The position numbers and the translations under genes were made by a program. DNA of 64,000 bases from Neiella holothuriorum (GTDB lineage: Bacteria; Pseudomonadota; Gammaproteobacteria; Enterobacterales; Neiellaceae): assembly GCF_019457915.1 (NCBI RefSeq), contig NZ_JAHZSS010000005.1, positions 62,001-126,000 on the forward strand. Direction: 5' to 3'. The notes under the pieces are model-generated. The model was not told the DNA's origin. It saw nothing but the letters and a program-made list of their open reading frames with translations, and searched no databases. Positions within the stretch are counted from its first letter, which is position 1, and each line of letters begins with the position of its first letter. Of the stretch, positions 44,160-57,000 are shown one piece after another.

Positions 44160-45467
44160 CTAAGTTTCCCGAAAAGCTCGTTCAATATGGTTGAGCAAAG
44201 GAGACATTAAAAACGACAATATAGTCCTCGCTTCTGTTTGAATGTATGCCTCGACAGGCATTCCCGGGATCAATTTATAACGAGCCAATTTAACAAACTC
44301 TTGCTCTTGGATGACAAGTTGAACTTCATAATACAGGTTGCCAGAAATCTCATCTTGGACTACATCTGCTGAAATATTAGCCACGTCTGCTGCAATTTCA
44401 GGTGCAGATTGCGGGTCAAGCCCGGTAAATTTGAGGACTGCGGTTTGTGCGACCGACAGTGAATCGACATCGGTCGGTTGCACTCTGGCCTCAATTATCA
44501 ACCGATCGGATTCCGGAACAATCAGCATGATGGTCTCACCAGGCCCTATCACACGTCCAATAGTATGCACCTCTAGTTGATGGACAATGCCAGATTGCGG
44601 TGCCCATATATCCATCCGATCTAGTTGCGACTTTGCTGCTATTTTCTTCTCCCGAAGCTGACTAAGCTCCGATCTGACTTGGCTCAGTTGCTCTACGACT
44701 TCTCCTCTCATGTCGTTGTCAATCTGGCTAATTTGCAAATGGCGTTCGGCTATTGCTTGGCGCGCCTGTGCGACGGAAGATTTCAACCCTCCGATCTCCC
44801 CCTGAAGGCTGGCCTGAGTCCTTTTTAAGGTCATGATTCGAGACTTTTCAACAAAACCGTCTGCAAGCAAGCCAGAAAAGTCACGAAGTTCTTCCTCAAC
44901 AAGTTCAAGTTCTACAGATTTTGAGTTCCATTGAGCATCAAGCCCTTCTATTTGGATCTCTAGTTGCGCAATTTGTTCATTGAGCTGATCAGCCTGAGTC
45001 GAGCGATAGGATAGCCGAGCTTCTAGCAATACCTGTTGATTTGAGATTAAGGCAGCTAAGTTCTGGTCCGACGTAGTTGCTAATTCCATACTTTGAGTGG
45101 CTTGAACTTGTGACTCACCACTCAACTCTGCGTTGAGCCTCGATTCAACAACAGAAAGTTCCATGAGGCGTGTACTTAACATGGCGTAATTGGCACCAAC
45201 AAGGGTTTCATCGAGGCGAATTAGTAAGTCTCCGCGCTCAACCAGGTCCCCTTCCCTCACCAGAATTTTCTCGACAATACCGCCATCTTGGTGTTGCACT
45301 CTCTTGCTCTTAGACTCAACGGCTAACTGACCAGGAGCGATCACAGCGCCAGTTATCTCAATGGTTGCCCCGACAAACAACACCAGCACTACCAATAGGA
45401 AAATGGTAAAACCTCCAAAAGCTAGTTGGCTTTTAAGCTTGTTGTCATTCACCGAGGATGTGGTCAC
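44160..45467 (-). CDS. HlyD/PrtE-family periplasmic adaptor of a type I secretion system
   Basis: 435 residues from a GTG (AGGGA nine bases upstream). TM anchor (about 17-40), lipoyl half-motif (VQHQDGGIVEKILVREGDLV), two long coiled-coil arms (about 100-275, rich in LxxxxxQ/E), second lipoyl half (APQSGIVHQLEVHTIGRVIGPGETIMLIVPE) and a C-terminal barrel ending GMPVEAYIQTEARTILSFLMSPL. Links the ABC exporter to a TolC-like channel encoded elsewhere. Twelve bases after the ABC gene. Confidence 0.93.
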   Translation of the reverse strand: MTTSSVNDNKLKSQLAFGGFTIFLLVVLVLFVGATIEITGAVIAPGQLAVESKSKRVQHQDGGIVEKILVREGDLVERGDLLIRLDETLVGANYAMLSTRLMELSVVESRLNAELSGESQVQATQSMELATTSDQNLAALISNQQVLLEARLSYRSTQADQLNEQIAQLEIQIEGLDAQWNSKSVELELVEEELRDFSGLLADGFVEKSRIMTLKRTQASLQGEIGGLKSSVAQARQAIAERHLQISQIDNDMRGEVVEQLSQVRSELSQLREKKIAAKSQLDRMDIWAPQSGIVHQLEVHTIGRVIGPGETIMLIVPESDRLIIEARVQPTDVDSLSVAQTAVLKFTGLDPQSAPEIAADVANISADVVQDEISGNLYYEVQLVIQEQEFVKLARYKLIPGMPVEAYIQTEARTILSFLMSPLLNHIERAFRET

Positions 45468-45479
45468 CTTGATTTGTCC

Positions 45480-47168
45480 CTAAGCAGTCTTAGACATTGA
45501 TGCTTTCAGCACATCTGATTTTGGTCCAAATGCGACGAGGTTGCCCTCTCTTAGCACTGCCAGTTGGTCAACAGCGGTGATAGCGCTGGGGCGATGAGCA
45601 ATAACAATGACTATCTTACCTCGTTGTTTCAGTTCCAATATGGCTTTGGTTAATGCTGCTTCGCCATCTGCATCTAAATTCGAATTTGGTTCGTCTAACA
45701 CAATTAGAAAGGGCTCTCCATATAGCGCTCTAGCAAACGCTATTCGTTGGCGCTGGCCCCCTGATAGCGCAACTCCTCCAATGCCTACTTTTGTGTCATA
45801 ACCGTTTGGCAAATCTAAGATAAGCTCGTGAGCACCAGCTAATTGCGCAGCTTCAATCATTGTTTCAGTCCTAACGTCATCTTTAAATCGAACGATGTTT
45901 TCCGCTACGGAGCCCTGAAACAATTGAATATCTTGGGGTAAATACCCGATATGACGCCCCAATTCAGATTGATGCCATTGCGCCAATTCAGCTCCGTCAA
46001 GCTTAATCTTGCCTTGCGCTGTGGGCCAAACTCCAACAATAGCTCTCGCTAGAGAAGATTTACCGGAAGCAGATGGTCCAATGACGCCCAAAACATCACC
46101 ACGACTTAGCTTAAAGGATACTCGGTTGACAATTGCCTGCTCAAAATCTGGCGCTCTGACGACAACGTCTTCGAGAGACAACGAACTATTTGGCGAGGGT
46201 AAATCTGTTTTATCTTGCTCTGATGAGCTATCCAATATGCTTTGGAGGTTTTTATAGGCTAATCGCGCAGACACAAAGGAACGCCAGTGCGTAATGGCCT
46301 GCTCAATAGGCGACATCGCTCTGGAAGTTAATACCGTCGCGGCAATAATCATCCCCGCAGTAATTTCTTGCAAAAGCGCTAGATAAGCTCCGATCGCCAA
46401 AACACTAGATTGAAGAAAAAATCGGAAAGTTTTTGTCAGTGCGGAGAAGTTAGCCCCTAAAGTGGTATTAGCTTCTTGCTGTCCCGCTAATTGTTCTGTG
46501 AGCTGATTCCATTTACTCGCTAATCCACCCAACATTCCCATGGCGATCGCCGCCTCACCATGACGGCGCGTGTCTTCGAGCATTATCCGGCGTTGAACCG
46601 CCAATCCAGAAACTCGTTCGCTGTATTTTCTGGTGCTCAACTCATTTAACCCGATCAGCACACACATGATAAACGCACCTGCTAACGCCACAAATCCCAA
46701 CAGCGGATGAAACAGGAAAATAATCCCCAGATAAAAAGGTAACCACGGCAAATCAAAAATTGCACCCGGTCCAGGACTCGATAAAAAACGACCTATTCGT
46801 TCTAATTCAGATACCGGCTCTTGCGTGCGTTTGTTCTTTGCATCCAAGCCACTTGGTAAGCAAGTTGATGTGATAAATGAGATTTTTTCAATAGACCATG
46901 TAAACTTGCGACCAATACGCATCAGAGATTTGGTGCGTACAGCATCAAGAACACCGAAAAATACATACAGAATAATCATGATCGCCGTTAAGGCGATTAA
47001 AGTTGCAACAGAGCGGCCAGTGAGCACTCTATCGTATACCTGCAACATGAACAGCGGCCCAGTTAGCATCAATAAATTGATGACGAGGCTTATCGATGCA
47101 ACGCCCCAAAGCGCTGAGCGGCAGTTACCAAATGCGGCTTCAACTTTGCTCTGTTCAGAGGTAGCCAT
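45480..47168 (-). CDS. Type I secretion ABC exporter (PrtD/LapB-like)
   Basis: 562 residues: six-helix membrane domain (about 20-300, LTGPLFMLQVYDRVL near the start, as in PrtD exporters; no C39 peptidase domain), then an ATPase with Walker A GPSASGKSSL, Q-loop YLPQDIQLFQGSV, signature LSGGQRQRIAFARAL, Walker B FLIVLDEPNSNLD and the H-loop in VIAHRP. Exports unprocessed C-terminal-signal substrates, so the giant protein upstream is the likely cargo. Twelve bases after the PEP-CTERM gene. Confidence 0.95.
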   Translation of the reverse strand: MATSEQSKVEAAFGNCRSALWGVASISLVINLLMLTGPLFMLQVYDRVLTGRSVATLIALTAIMIILYVFFGVLDAVRTKSLMRIGRKFTWSIEKISFITSTCLPSGLDAKNKRTQEPVSELERIGRFLSSPGPGAIFDLPWLPFYLGIIFLFHPLLGFVALAGAFIMCVLIGLNELSTRKYSERVSGLAVQRRIMLEDTRRHGEAAIAMGMLGGLASKWNQLTEQLAGQQEANTTLGANFSALTKTFRFFLQSSVLAIGAYLALLQEITAGMIIAATVLTSRAMSPIEQAITHWRSFVSARLAYKNLQSILDSSSEQDKTDLPSPNSSLSLEDVVVRAPDFEQAIVNRVSFKLSRGDVLGVIGPSASGKSSLARAIVGVWPTAQGKIKLDGAELAQWHQSELGRHIGYLPQDIQLFQGSVAENIVRFKDDVRTETMIEAAQLAGAHELILDLPNGYDTKVGIGGVALSGGQRQRIAFARALYGEPFLIVLDEPNSNLDADGEAALTKAILELKQRGKIVIVIAHRPSAITAVDQLAVLREGNLVAFGPKSDVLKASMSKTA

Positions 47169-47180
47169 TGGCTGATTAGG

Positions 47181-47837
47181 TTAGGCTCTTAGTCGGTTGT
47201 TTGCAGCAAAGCGCCAAGCCAAGCCAGAAATTAGTAACAATGCCAGAGAGCTTGGCTCTGGTATTGGTTGGGAGTTATCAATAGCAACACCGTAAATAGT
47301 CATATTTGCAGCATAAATTAACGGTACGGGGCTAAACGGTGGCGGATTCAACAGAAAGTTTTGCGGCAAAGTGAACCCAAAGGCTAACTCCATCACAGCA
47401 AAATCAGAGCCAAAAGAAGCTCGGTTCGAGCCACTATTTAAGGCAAATAGTAGCTCAACGACACCATCAGACCACCTTGTGTCTGCCAGTATGCCAGATA
47501 ATAACAAGTTACCCGGACCATCAGTGGTAACGAAACTTCCGCTTGGAGCGCTTGCATTGTATGGTAGGTCAATTAAACCATTGGTTGCTATCGGCGGCGG
47601 AACGAACAAGGGAGGGATGGTAGTCGATTCATATGTATCGAAAAAACCAAATACCGACATGGTTGATGAGCTAAAAATTACGTTGGTGGCACTATTGGTT
47701 ATCTTATCTGAGTCAGCAAGCACACTAGCATGACTCAGTAAGCCAGCTTGGGCATTTGCGGAGGCAATAAAAAACATCGACAAACACAAAGTCCTCAACC
47801 AATGGCGAAGTGACACATTTACCTTATTTTTATTCAT
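47181..47837 (-). CDS. PEP-CTERM protein encoded with the type I exporter
   Basis: 218 residues: signal peptide to about 31 (ANAQAGLL), a beta-rich middle (FSSSTMSVFGFFDTYES, DLPYNASAPSGSF, WSDGVVELLFALNSGSNRASFGSDFAVMELAFGF), and a textbook C-terminal sorting tail: IPEPSSLALLLISGLAWRF then Arg-rich end (NNRLRA). PEP-CTERM proteins go through Sec and are cut by an exosortase, a different route from the ABC exporter that follows at 12 bases. No exosortase gene in the window. Role possibly in matrix or surface attachment. Confidence 0.85.
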   Translation of the reverse strand: MNKNKVNVSLRHWLRTLCLSMFFIASANAQAGLLSHASVLADSDKITNSATNVIFSSSTMSVFGFFDTYESTTIPPLFVPPPIATNGLIDLPYNASAPSGSFVTTDGPGNLLLSGILADTRWSDGVVELLFALNSGSNRASFGSDFAVMELAFGFTLPQNFLLNPPPFSPVPLIYAANMTIYGVAIDNSQPIPEPSSLALLLISGLAWRFAANNRLRA

Positions 47838-48045
47838 CTTATCTTCCCTAAATTACAGCCCAAATGAGAATGCGATTAATCTTCATAATCGACAACAAAT
47901 GAAAACCAAGCAAATCTCATACCTTATTTTTTACACATAAATTTCAGCCATATAAGTTAACAACAACATGCAACTGCATAATTTTCTGACAGTGTTAACT
48001 GGTTTACTGACATTGCACCGCTAAACCAAACTCCAAGATAATCCC

Positions 48046-51000
48046 CTAAATGAATGAAATTTCATCAATAGAAGTTACGCCATTAACAATCAATGTGTCG
48101 TAGTCCGCACCTTCTAGAAACAGGTACAGTGTGCCGCCCACGCCATAGGAGAAAGCGACATTGCGCCCCCCCAAGTCAATGGAATCACCAATTGAGTAAT
48201 CAGTTATAGTGGCAACCTCGCGAGCGAAATCAGCAAGAGGTGCAAACACAAAAACATCATCTCCTTTGCCTCCGGTAAAGAAATCAAATGCGCCGCCATT
48301 GCCGATCAAGGTATCATCGCCATCACTGCCCAACAGATTGTCATTTCCGCTGCTGCCCTGAATGATTTCTCCTACCACTGGGTCTGGCAACTCTTCAACA
48401 TCATTTAGGTTTACCTGTATTTGCTGGTATGCATGACTGTGACCATCGGTAGCACTAACGAGCAACTCATAAATACCATCAGCATTATTATCATCCGGCG
48501 ATTCGAAATCCGGCGCTTGTTTGAACGTGACGGCTCCGGTTTGCTCGTCGATATCAAACCATTGGCCATCTAACCCCTCTTCTATGGCGTAACCAATGAC
48601 ATCTTCGGAATCAATGTCATCTGCCTTCACAGTCCCAACGCTGGTTTGGTTTTCATCGGCATTATATTGAGTAGGAGAGTTAAAAAATGGATCATCATTT
48701 TCGCCAACAATGGTGACAACCACTTGTCCTTCGTCAGTTCCGCCAAAGCCATCTGACACGTGATAATTGAACGTATCGCTTGCTATTTGGCCAAGACCAA
48801 GGGCATCAAACAGGTCGCTCGGGTCGTAACTGAACTGACCATTCCCCAGATATTGAATAATGGCACCAGACTCACTTTGATTATCAAACTGGCTAACGAC
48901 GACATCATCGCCGTCAGGATCAGAATCATTCAGTAACACGCTGCCTGTAACCAATTGACTATTCTCTGACGTCGTAAACTCAATGCCACTATCATCGACG
49001 ACACGCGGCGCCAAGTTGTCTTCGTCAATCAAATTGTCCTGATCATTGTCTTTGCCGTCATTGATTTCTGGTGCATCTGGGTAAATGGTAGCATCGCTAT
49101 CGTCACTATCTCCGGCAATAGAAACATAGCCTTCAGGAGCTTGATAGCTTTCAATGCGATTATTGACGTTACCAAAACCATCCATATCGGCATCTGAATA
49201 ATAACTAAACGGCCCGTTGAGCCCCTCTACTAGGATTTTAATCTGGCGTGTTGCTCGGGTACCTTCATCATCGATGACGACGAGCGTAATATTGATATCA
49301 AGCGTTTCGTTGTCGTCTAGAATCGCAGCGAATTGATTGGGGTTTATTTCGACAAAGCTACTATCCAGTAACAGTTGATAGACAACATCATTACCACTGC
49401 CATCGACGATTTCGAGTTGTTCAAATGACAGCATGCCGCCATCAGGATCAACAGCATCCGCCAGCAGATCAATGGTCAAAGGAACGCTAGCCTCAGAGAC
49501 TGAGCCAAGGTTAATATCATCGAACTCAGGCGCTAAGGGTTCAAATTGATCGGACACGGACACCATGATTTGCTGCTGCACCGCACTCACCCCATCAGAA
49601 ACACTGACATTGAATTCATAAACGTTGTCAGCGTTAGCATCAGCAGGCACCTCGTAATCGGGCGCATTTTTAAAGGAAATCACCCCGGAGGTAAGATCAA
49701 CCGCAAACAAATCGCTATCACCACCTGCGACCAAAGAAAATTCGAGGCTATCAGATTCATCGACGTCGCTCGCTTCAATGAGGCCAACTGCTGTTTGATT
49801 TTCCTCAACAGAGAACACGGCATTTGGCAGAACAAGCGGCACATCATTTTCGCCTTCAATGGTAATGGTGACCAATGCCGTATTTTCGCCGCCAAAACCA
49901 TCGGCGATGGCGTAACTAAAGGTATCAGTCGTCGACTGGCCTTGGCTCAAGGCTTCGAAATAGTTCGCGGGGTTGTATCGGAAAACGCCGTCTCCTAAAT
50001 GTTCGATGGAGACTCCCAAGGCACTCACTAGGTCATAGTCGTTAATGACGAGGACATCATTGTTACTATCAGTATCATTGTTCAGTACCGACGTTGTTTC
50101 CAGCGCTTCACTTTCAGAAGTGGTGTAACCAACGCCTCCGTCATCTTGAGCGGTGGGAGCGGCGTTGTCTTCGTCGGTAGCGCCGTCCTGATCGTTGTCT
50201 TTACCATCATTTAGCTCTGGCGCACTGGGGTACACTGAATTATCGGCATCGTCATTGTCCCCTTGAAACAATGCATAACCATCTGGTTGCTGATAAGCGC
50301 TGAGCTCCGTATCGGTCCAACCAAAACCATCGTTATCGTCATCTCGATAGAATTTGAACGGTCCACTGACTCCCTCGATCAGTAAAGTCGCGCTGCGTTC
50401 AATGATGGTTCCTTCATCATCAATGACATTGAACACAACAGATACTTCAACACTGTCTCCATCATCAAGTTGATCGGCAAACTGAGCTGGATCGACTTGA
50501 ATTGTATTGGTATCAGCGATTGACGAAAACGCGACTGGGTTGTCCTCGGCATCCGTCACTGTCAGATCGGCGGTAAATAGATCGCCGCCATCGGGGTCAA
50601 CGGCATCTTGCAGCAAATCGATGGTAACCAGCGCTGCATTTTCTACGAGCGCGCCAAGGTCAATATCGTCAAATACTGGCGCTTCATTGACATCATCATT
50701 GATAATTTCAGTGGTTGCATAGGCATTATCAATCGCTGCGCCTTCAACGGCCACCAAACGCACCACAAAGGCCTCATCTGGTTCTCTGACATCATCGCCT
50801 GCAACAGCGATATTGAAATCATGGGTCAGAGTTCCTGCTTCAATGACGACATCGAATAACAACGGCTGTTGCGACGCGAAATCTTCGGTCGTCGCTGTCG
50901 CTTGTTGTGCTGAAGCAATGACCGCGACAGTCACTTTAACTGCGGTTTCAGCTGTGTCCGAGAGAGATAATCTGAACTGAGCGTTGGTGGAGCCGCTACT

Positions 51001-54000
51001 TCCCTCTTGTAAACTTTCAGAGAGTGCAGCAAGAGATAGCGATGGCAATACCGGCGCGTCGTCATCAATCACAGTAGTGGTCGCTATGCCAGAGGTAATC
51101 AGCAGATTCTCTGGACCATCGATTGGCGCAATGGACAAAGTAACATCGCGGTCGCCATTGAGTGAATCATCGCTAGCTAACTGCAGGGTAATGATCGTCG
51201 ATTGTTCTCCTGCAGCTAACATCACATACTCTGGTGGCGGACTGACAAATTGCTCGGCAGACACATCGCCTGACAGTGATATGGCAAATTGCATTGCGTC
51301 GCTGCTATCACCGGTGCGATACAATTGGTATTGCAGGTCAATCACAGCATCATCGACTTCACTAACGATTGGAGTAAGAGCAAAAACCCCGGCCAAAGTT
51401 GCTTCATTAGCACTGGCGTCATTTACTTCTAACACCTCTTCAGCGCCGATATCTTTATCGATGGCGGCTTCTATAAACTCTAAATCACCACTCACGAGCA
51501 AGTCGTAAATGGCTTGATCTCGCGCCTCAATATCAGTTATTCCTGCGGCATCAACTAAAGCTTCCGCGGCATTCACCGCTTCAATCGGAAAATCAGCAAT
51601 AGATATCGCTACGCGTGGAAAATCCAGATCGGTAAAGAAAGCTGAGTTTTCTCCAGCCTGGTAGTAGAACAGTGAGTTGCCATCAATACCATCTGTGACT
51701 CGCCAGCTATCAGCGTACTCACCATAAAGAACATCAAAATCAATCGGCTGTTCCACGATGGTGCCATCAACAAGCATTAAATCATTGCTGACCTCTCCGT
51801 CGCCATTGCCCAGCAAGCCACGAAAGCTATTCGGAGAACGATCCAGCCCAGGTCCAAATGCAACATCTAAGAAACCCTCATATAACGCTACATTGAGCAC
51901 ATCGCCGGAATCATATTGAACGGTGTACGACTCACCATCGAATAAAAGCCGCCCCCCGTCTAAATCCAAATACCCCGGCGACACTGGAATACTAACCGCT
52001 TCGCCATTAATTAAGAGCTCAGAGGTCGCTGCCGAGTTAATCATGATTCGATCACTACCAAGCTCAGTTGCTAACGCTGTGATCTGGGAGGCAATATCAC
52101 TGCCTTCTACCGCAGCGGTACGAACTTGAATATTGAGATCGGGCCCTGTTACCGACTCAACTAAAACGAACTCACCAACAGCATGAAAATCATAATTCAG
52201 CCCATCTAAAGTCGAGAGGTGCGGATCCCCCCTAAACCTAGCAAACCTACCGACACTGGAAATCCTAACAAAACCGTCATCGTCAAGAACCATTACCTCA
52301 GCGCTTGCTTGATCAATCATGGCGGCGCTGAAGTCAGATAACGTCACCCCATCAATATTGAAGATAATATTCTGGTGGGCTTCTGGCACTTCATCTCGCT
52401 CAGGAGAAAAGGTAATGACTTTTTCTGTTTCACCCGGCTCAAAGGTCACTGAGCCTGAGAGCAGCGAATTCTCAGCAGGGGCTTGTTGGCGAACAGGAAT
52501 CAAGAAATCGAATGAAACTTCATCAAACAAATCATCTAGCACAATGTCATCGATAGAAAAGAGTTCGATGGGGTCAAACAAGTCGATTTGCAGGCTCGTA
52601 TCCAATAATGGGCCAACACTGGCACTAAAACGATCAAGCACTTCCAAGTTGGCGGTATCTTCGTTGAAGTCTTCAATATCATCGAGAATGAGTTGCAACG
52701 AGGCGCTTAGTGCTTCAATACCTGCCGAAGCAACCGGTTGAAGCAGATAGGAGACGTCGAGTTCAAGTCCCAAGTCGAAATGGAGCGCCCCTTCTAAATT
52801 ACCAAAATCATATTCCGAGCTTGAAAAATAGGCGGTATCTCGGCCCTCAACTTCTGTCGTTTGCCCGCCGATTTCAATCCACGATGACAATACCGGTGTC
52901 AATGAAAATGACTGAACGAATTCAAGTCCTGCACTCGCCATTAACTCAAGGAAGGTGACATCTAACTCAATTTCAATCTCTGTGCCCAAGAAGTCGAACT
53001 CTGCTAACTCCGCATTGACTTTAAACAAGTCAAGGAACTCAGTGAGGTAACTCAATTCTGATGCAGCTTCCAGCAAACTGAAATCTAAGCTCATCAATGA
53101 GCTACCCACTTGATGTTCTATCGGATCCAGCAAACGGTTATACAACGTTGCTTTATCACTTTCCCCACTTGGCCAAGCGAAGTTAAAAGTCACACCATCA
53201 AATAATTCCGCTTCAATGTTCTCTAATGGGCTGAACTCAATAATCGGTACTTCTTCAAAATCAAACTCTGGCACCAGTAAGTCTGGTAGGGCGATCGGCG
53301 ATAGAACGGGTAAATCAACTTCCAAATCCGCCAGGCCAATCCCTGAGCTAGCAAGGTCAAAGTAAATCCCCATGCCACCAAAGTTGAGTGATTCAGACTC
53401 AATAATATGGCGGACATTTGTTCTGCTAACATCTATTTCGAATGCATCACCAGCAGTGATGTAACTCGGGATCTCAATGCCTGAGGAGACGTCGGTATCG
53501 ACAGCAAGTTCACCAAGGCTGAATCCCTCTAATTGGGCATACAAGCTGCCGTATAAGTCGAGCAACCAACTGCCAGATATAACGCCATCGAAGTCGCCAC
53601 CCAGTTGATTAGTATCAAACTCCCAGATCGGAATATCTAAGCTTTCACCAAAACTATCGGGTAGCCCAGCAGCCTCATTGAGCTGAATGGGAGAATCAAG
53701 CGAAAAGAGGTGGTTAAAGTTGACATATTGGCGCCCATCATCGGAGTCGTTGCGTCCATGGCGAGTAAATAAGCTTGCCTCTGTCGCAACAGCATAATCT
53801 TCGATAAAGAAATTCAGGTTGGAATTCAGGTATCGCCAACCATTGAAAAAGTGAGTGACGCTCACTCCGTCATAGTCACGCGGGATGAGTTCACTTTCGA
53901 GTAGCGAATAGTCAACTGTGGCAGTGGTATTCAATTCTCCTTCACGAGTAACAACAAATTGTAAGTCACCGCCTTCTTGATTTCGAATCCGCCAGCCAGA

Positions 54001-57000
54001 AGTTCCTGCTTGACGGGGAGAAACAAGCGAACCACCACCTTCTAAAATTGAGTCTTCAATGGCTTCAACTGAAATAACAGTACCTTCGTCATCATTGATG
54101 ATAGTGCCAAAGGCAACACCGTTATTAATCAATTCAACTTGATTGCCTAAATCAGAAACAGCACCGGTAACACTGAATTGAACCTGTTCATCTTCCTCAA
54201 GTGAATAATCACCTAGGATCTGAACACTCACTTGTTTGCTGGTTTCACCCGCGGCAAAACTGATGGTGCCGCTTGAAGGCAATTGCTGCTCAATATCGAA
54301 CTGATCTGTAGTGTCATGGGTGAAGGAGAAACTGACATCGATTGCATCCTGGGTGCCTCCAGTGCGATTGATGGTAAAGGTCATCTCACTGACTTCACCT
54401 GCAGCACCTTCAACCACCGATGTGTTTAGAATTTGCAGTACCGGAGCTTCATCATCGTTGATAATGGTGCCGATAGACGCCGCGTTGGCGATCGAGACCA
54501 ATCCACCATCGCTGTTTGACGCGCTAACCAGTTGTAGCTGCAATGCTTCGTCGGCTTCAGCGACTAAATCTCCAGCAACATCGACCACCACCGTGGCTGA
54601 ACTTTGCCCCTCTGCAAAAATCACACTGCCATCTAATGGAGTGCCACCAAGATCGGATGTTTGAGCAGGGTTATCCCCATAACCGATTAGGCGATAATCT
54701 ACTGTGGTAACACTCGCTAAATCACCCTCACGGTGCAGTTCAAATACCAACGAGGCGGTGCCACTATCACCTTCGCTAACACTGGTGTTGGCGCCGGTCA
54801 TGACGATTTGATCGTTACCACGTATGGTTCCAATAGCACTGCCATCAACGACTGTTACCTGTCCTTTTGAATCAGTATCCGTTGACGTAATGCGCAGACG
54901 CATCGATTCTGACAATTCGTTGTCGTTCAAGTCGGCCAAGGCCGCGATCGGCACCGAAAGAGCTTGCACTCCCGGGTCAAACACCAATTGAAGTGATTGC
55001 GGAATACTAATATCAATATCCGCTCCGGAGACGGGGTTGTCGCCAGCGCCTTCAAGCTCCAAATTGACCGTCAACTGATTATTCACATTGCCTGTTCGAC
55101 TCACTACGAATTCACCGGTTTGCCCTTCTTCAATGGTGAAGCCGCTGACAATGAGCTGTTGATCAATGACAATCGCATCGCTTTCAGCAATGGATAAGGT
55201 AAAGCCACTACCGCCGTGAATGCCGTTTCCATCTGCGGCAATGTCATCGCGGACAGCGATAAAATAATCGCCGCTAGTTGGGGCAATCCAATCCGCCTGA
55301 TTGATGGTTTCCACCCCACCACTAAAGGTAGCCAGTTCATTACCATTGGCATCGTGAATGGCAAAGTCGGCCGAAGCCATTTCGAAGCCTTCAACTAAAT
55401 TACCCTCGAGGGTAATTTGATAACTCTCTCCTTCATTCAATTGTACTTTGAACCAATCTTGATCCGATCCGGACTCCAATGAGCCTGCAATCGATTGATT
55501 GATCGCCAATGAGGCTTCAGAATTCTGATCATCGCCCGCGGTGTCATACACCTGCAGGATGGTTATCACATAGTCACCAGCCGCAGATTCATCATCGTCC
55601 TGGGACATGATTTCTAAAATTGGCCATATCGGTAGATCACCACCTGCGATAAAAAACGATGTCGCGGAACTATCAGCCACATGGCTCTCAACCAAGGATT
55701 CACGCTGGTAGTAATCGACAATATACGAGTCACGTTCATCATCCCTGTAAAACAGCGGTTGTTGCGCCGCAACTTGATAGTTGGCGAGTGGCGTATCACC
55801 GACAGGGGTGATGCTAACAAGAGCAAATGCGCCATCGGGAATACCGAGAAACACGTAGTCCTTGCCACCCGCGCCATCAATGCGCTCAACCAACGCAGTC
55901 CCCAAATCTAAGATCGAACCATCATAAGGACCGTTGGAATCATAATTTTGGGGATCTCTCGCTTCCAACACTGATACACGATAATCGCCAGTTTGCTGTT
56001 CGAAAGTGTCATATGGTGTCGCTAACTCAACAGCCGATACAGTTGCTTTAAAGTCGTCGAAATCTGAGCTTGCATAAATCAGCTGCGATGTTTGCGGTGC
56101 ATTGAAACGCCCAAGAATGTCAGCAGAATCTGAGTTGCTCAGGGCTGGTAAACTCAAGGGATCAAAACCGATACCTGTTGCCGAAACCACGTAGATCTTG
56201 TTAGGACTGCTTTCGAAGTTAAACTCATCAACATCGTCAGGCGTATTTATCTTGCCTTGTGCCCCTTGGTTGGAGTCGATAACAATGTCTGAATCGCTTG
56301 CTGCGATAACATCGAACTCCCCTTCCAACATCGGTAAAAACGGGTCGGGAACGCCGCCTACTTCCGTGCCGGAATAGAATCGCCCTTCGTTGATTTCGAT
56401 GAAATATTCACCAAATAGGCGCGTGCTAAATTCTAATTGTTCAACATCATAAAGGTCGCTGGCTGCGACATAGTAATCGCCGCTATAAGTAGCTTCGAAA
56501 TACAGTTGGTTTTCACCAAAATCTAAAAACTCGTTGTCCCCATAAATGGACTGTAAAAGCACCTGACCTTGATCATCATAAAGCATTAAATCCGGCGAGA
56601 AGCTATTGATTCCGCCGCGGGTCAAATCGATGGTGTAATCCTGCCCCTCAACCAAGGTCAGCTTAAACCAGTCTTGATCTTCGGGCCCATCAAGTACCGC
56701 AAAGAGGCGTTCCCCCAACGCCAGCGGCGTCGCAGATAGTTGATCGTCACCATCGGTATCATAAACTTCAGTTAGTGACAGCAAGTAGTCGCCAGTGGCT
56801 TCACTGCCAAATCGGTTATCAACTTGAAGGAAAATATCCTCACCATGATAACCAAAGTGCAAAAAGTCACTGTAACCAAGAAACCCTCGGCCCTCTGTTT
56901 CAGTCCGAACCAATTCACCACTGGCAAACTGTACTGAAGTAGTCACTTGGTGATCGCCCAGTGGCGTATCACCAATCGGCGTCAGAGTAATGTAAAAGAA

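Noticed and set aside
43982-44194. Plus-strand frame of 70 codons
   Set aside because: Starts at TTG without a ribosome site and overlaps the hlyD 3' end; no family resemblance.
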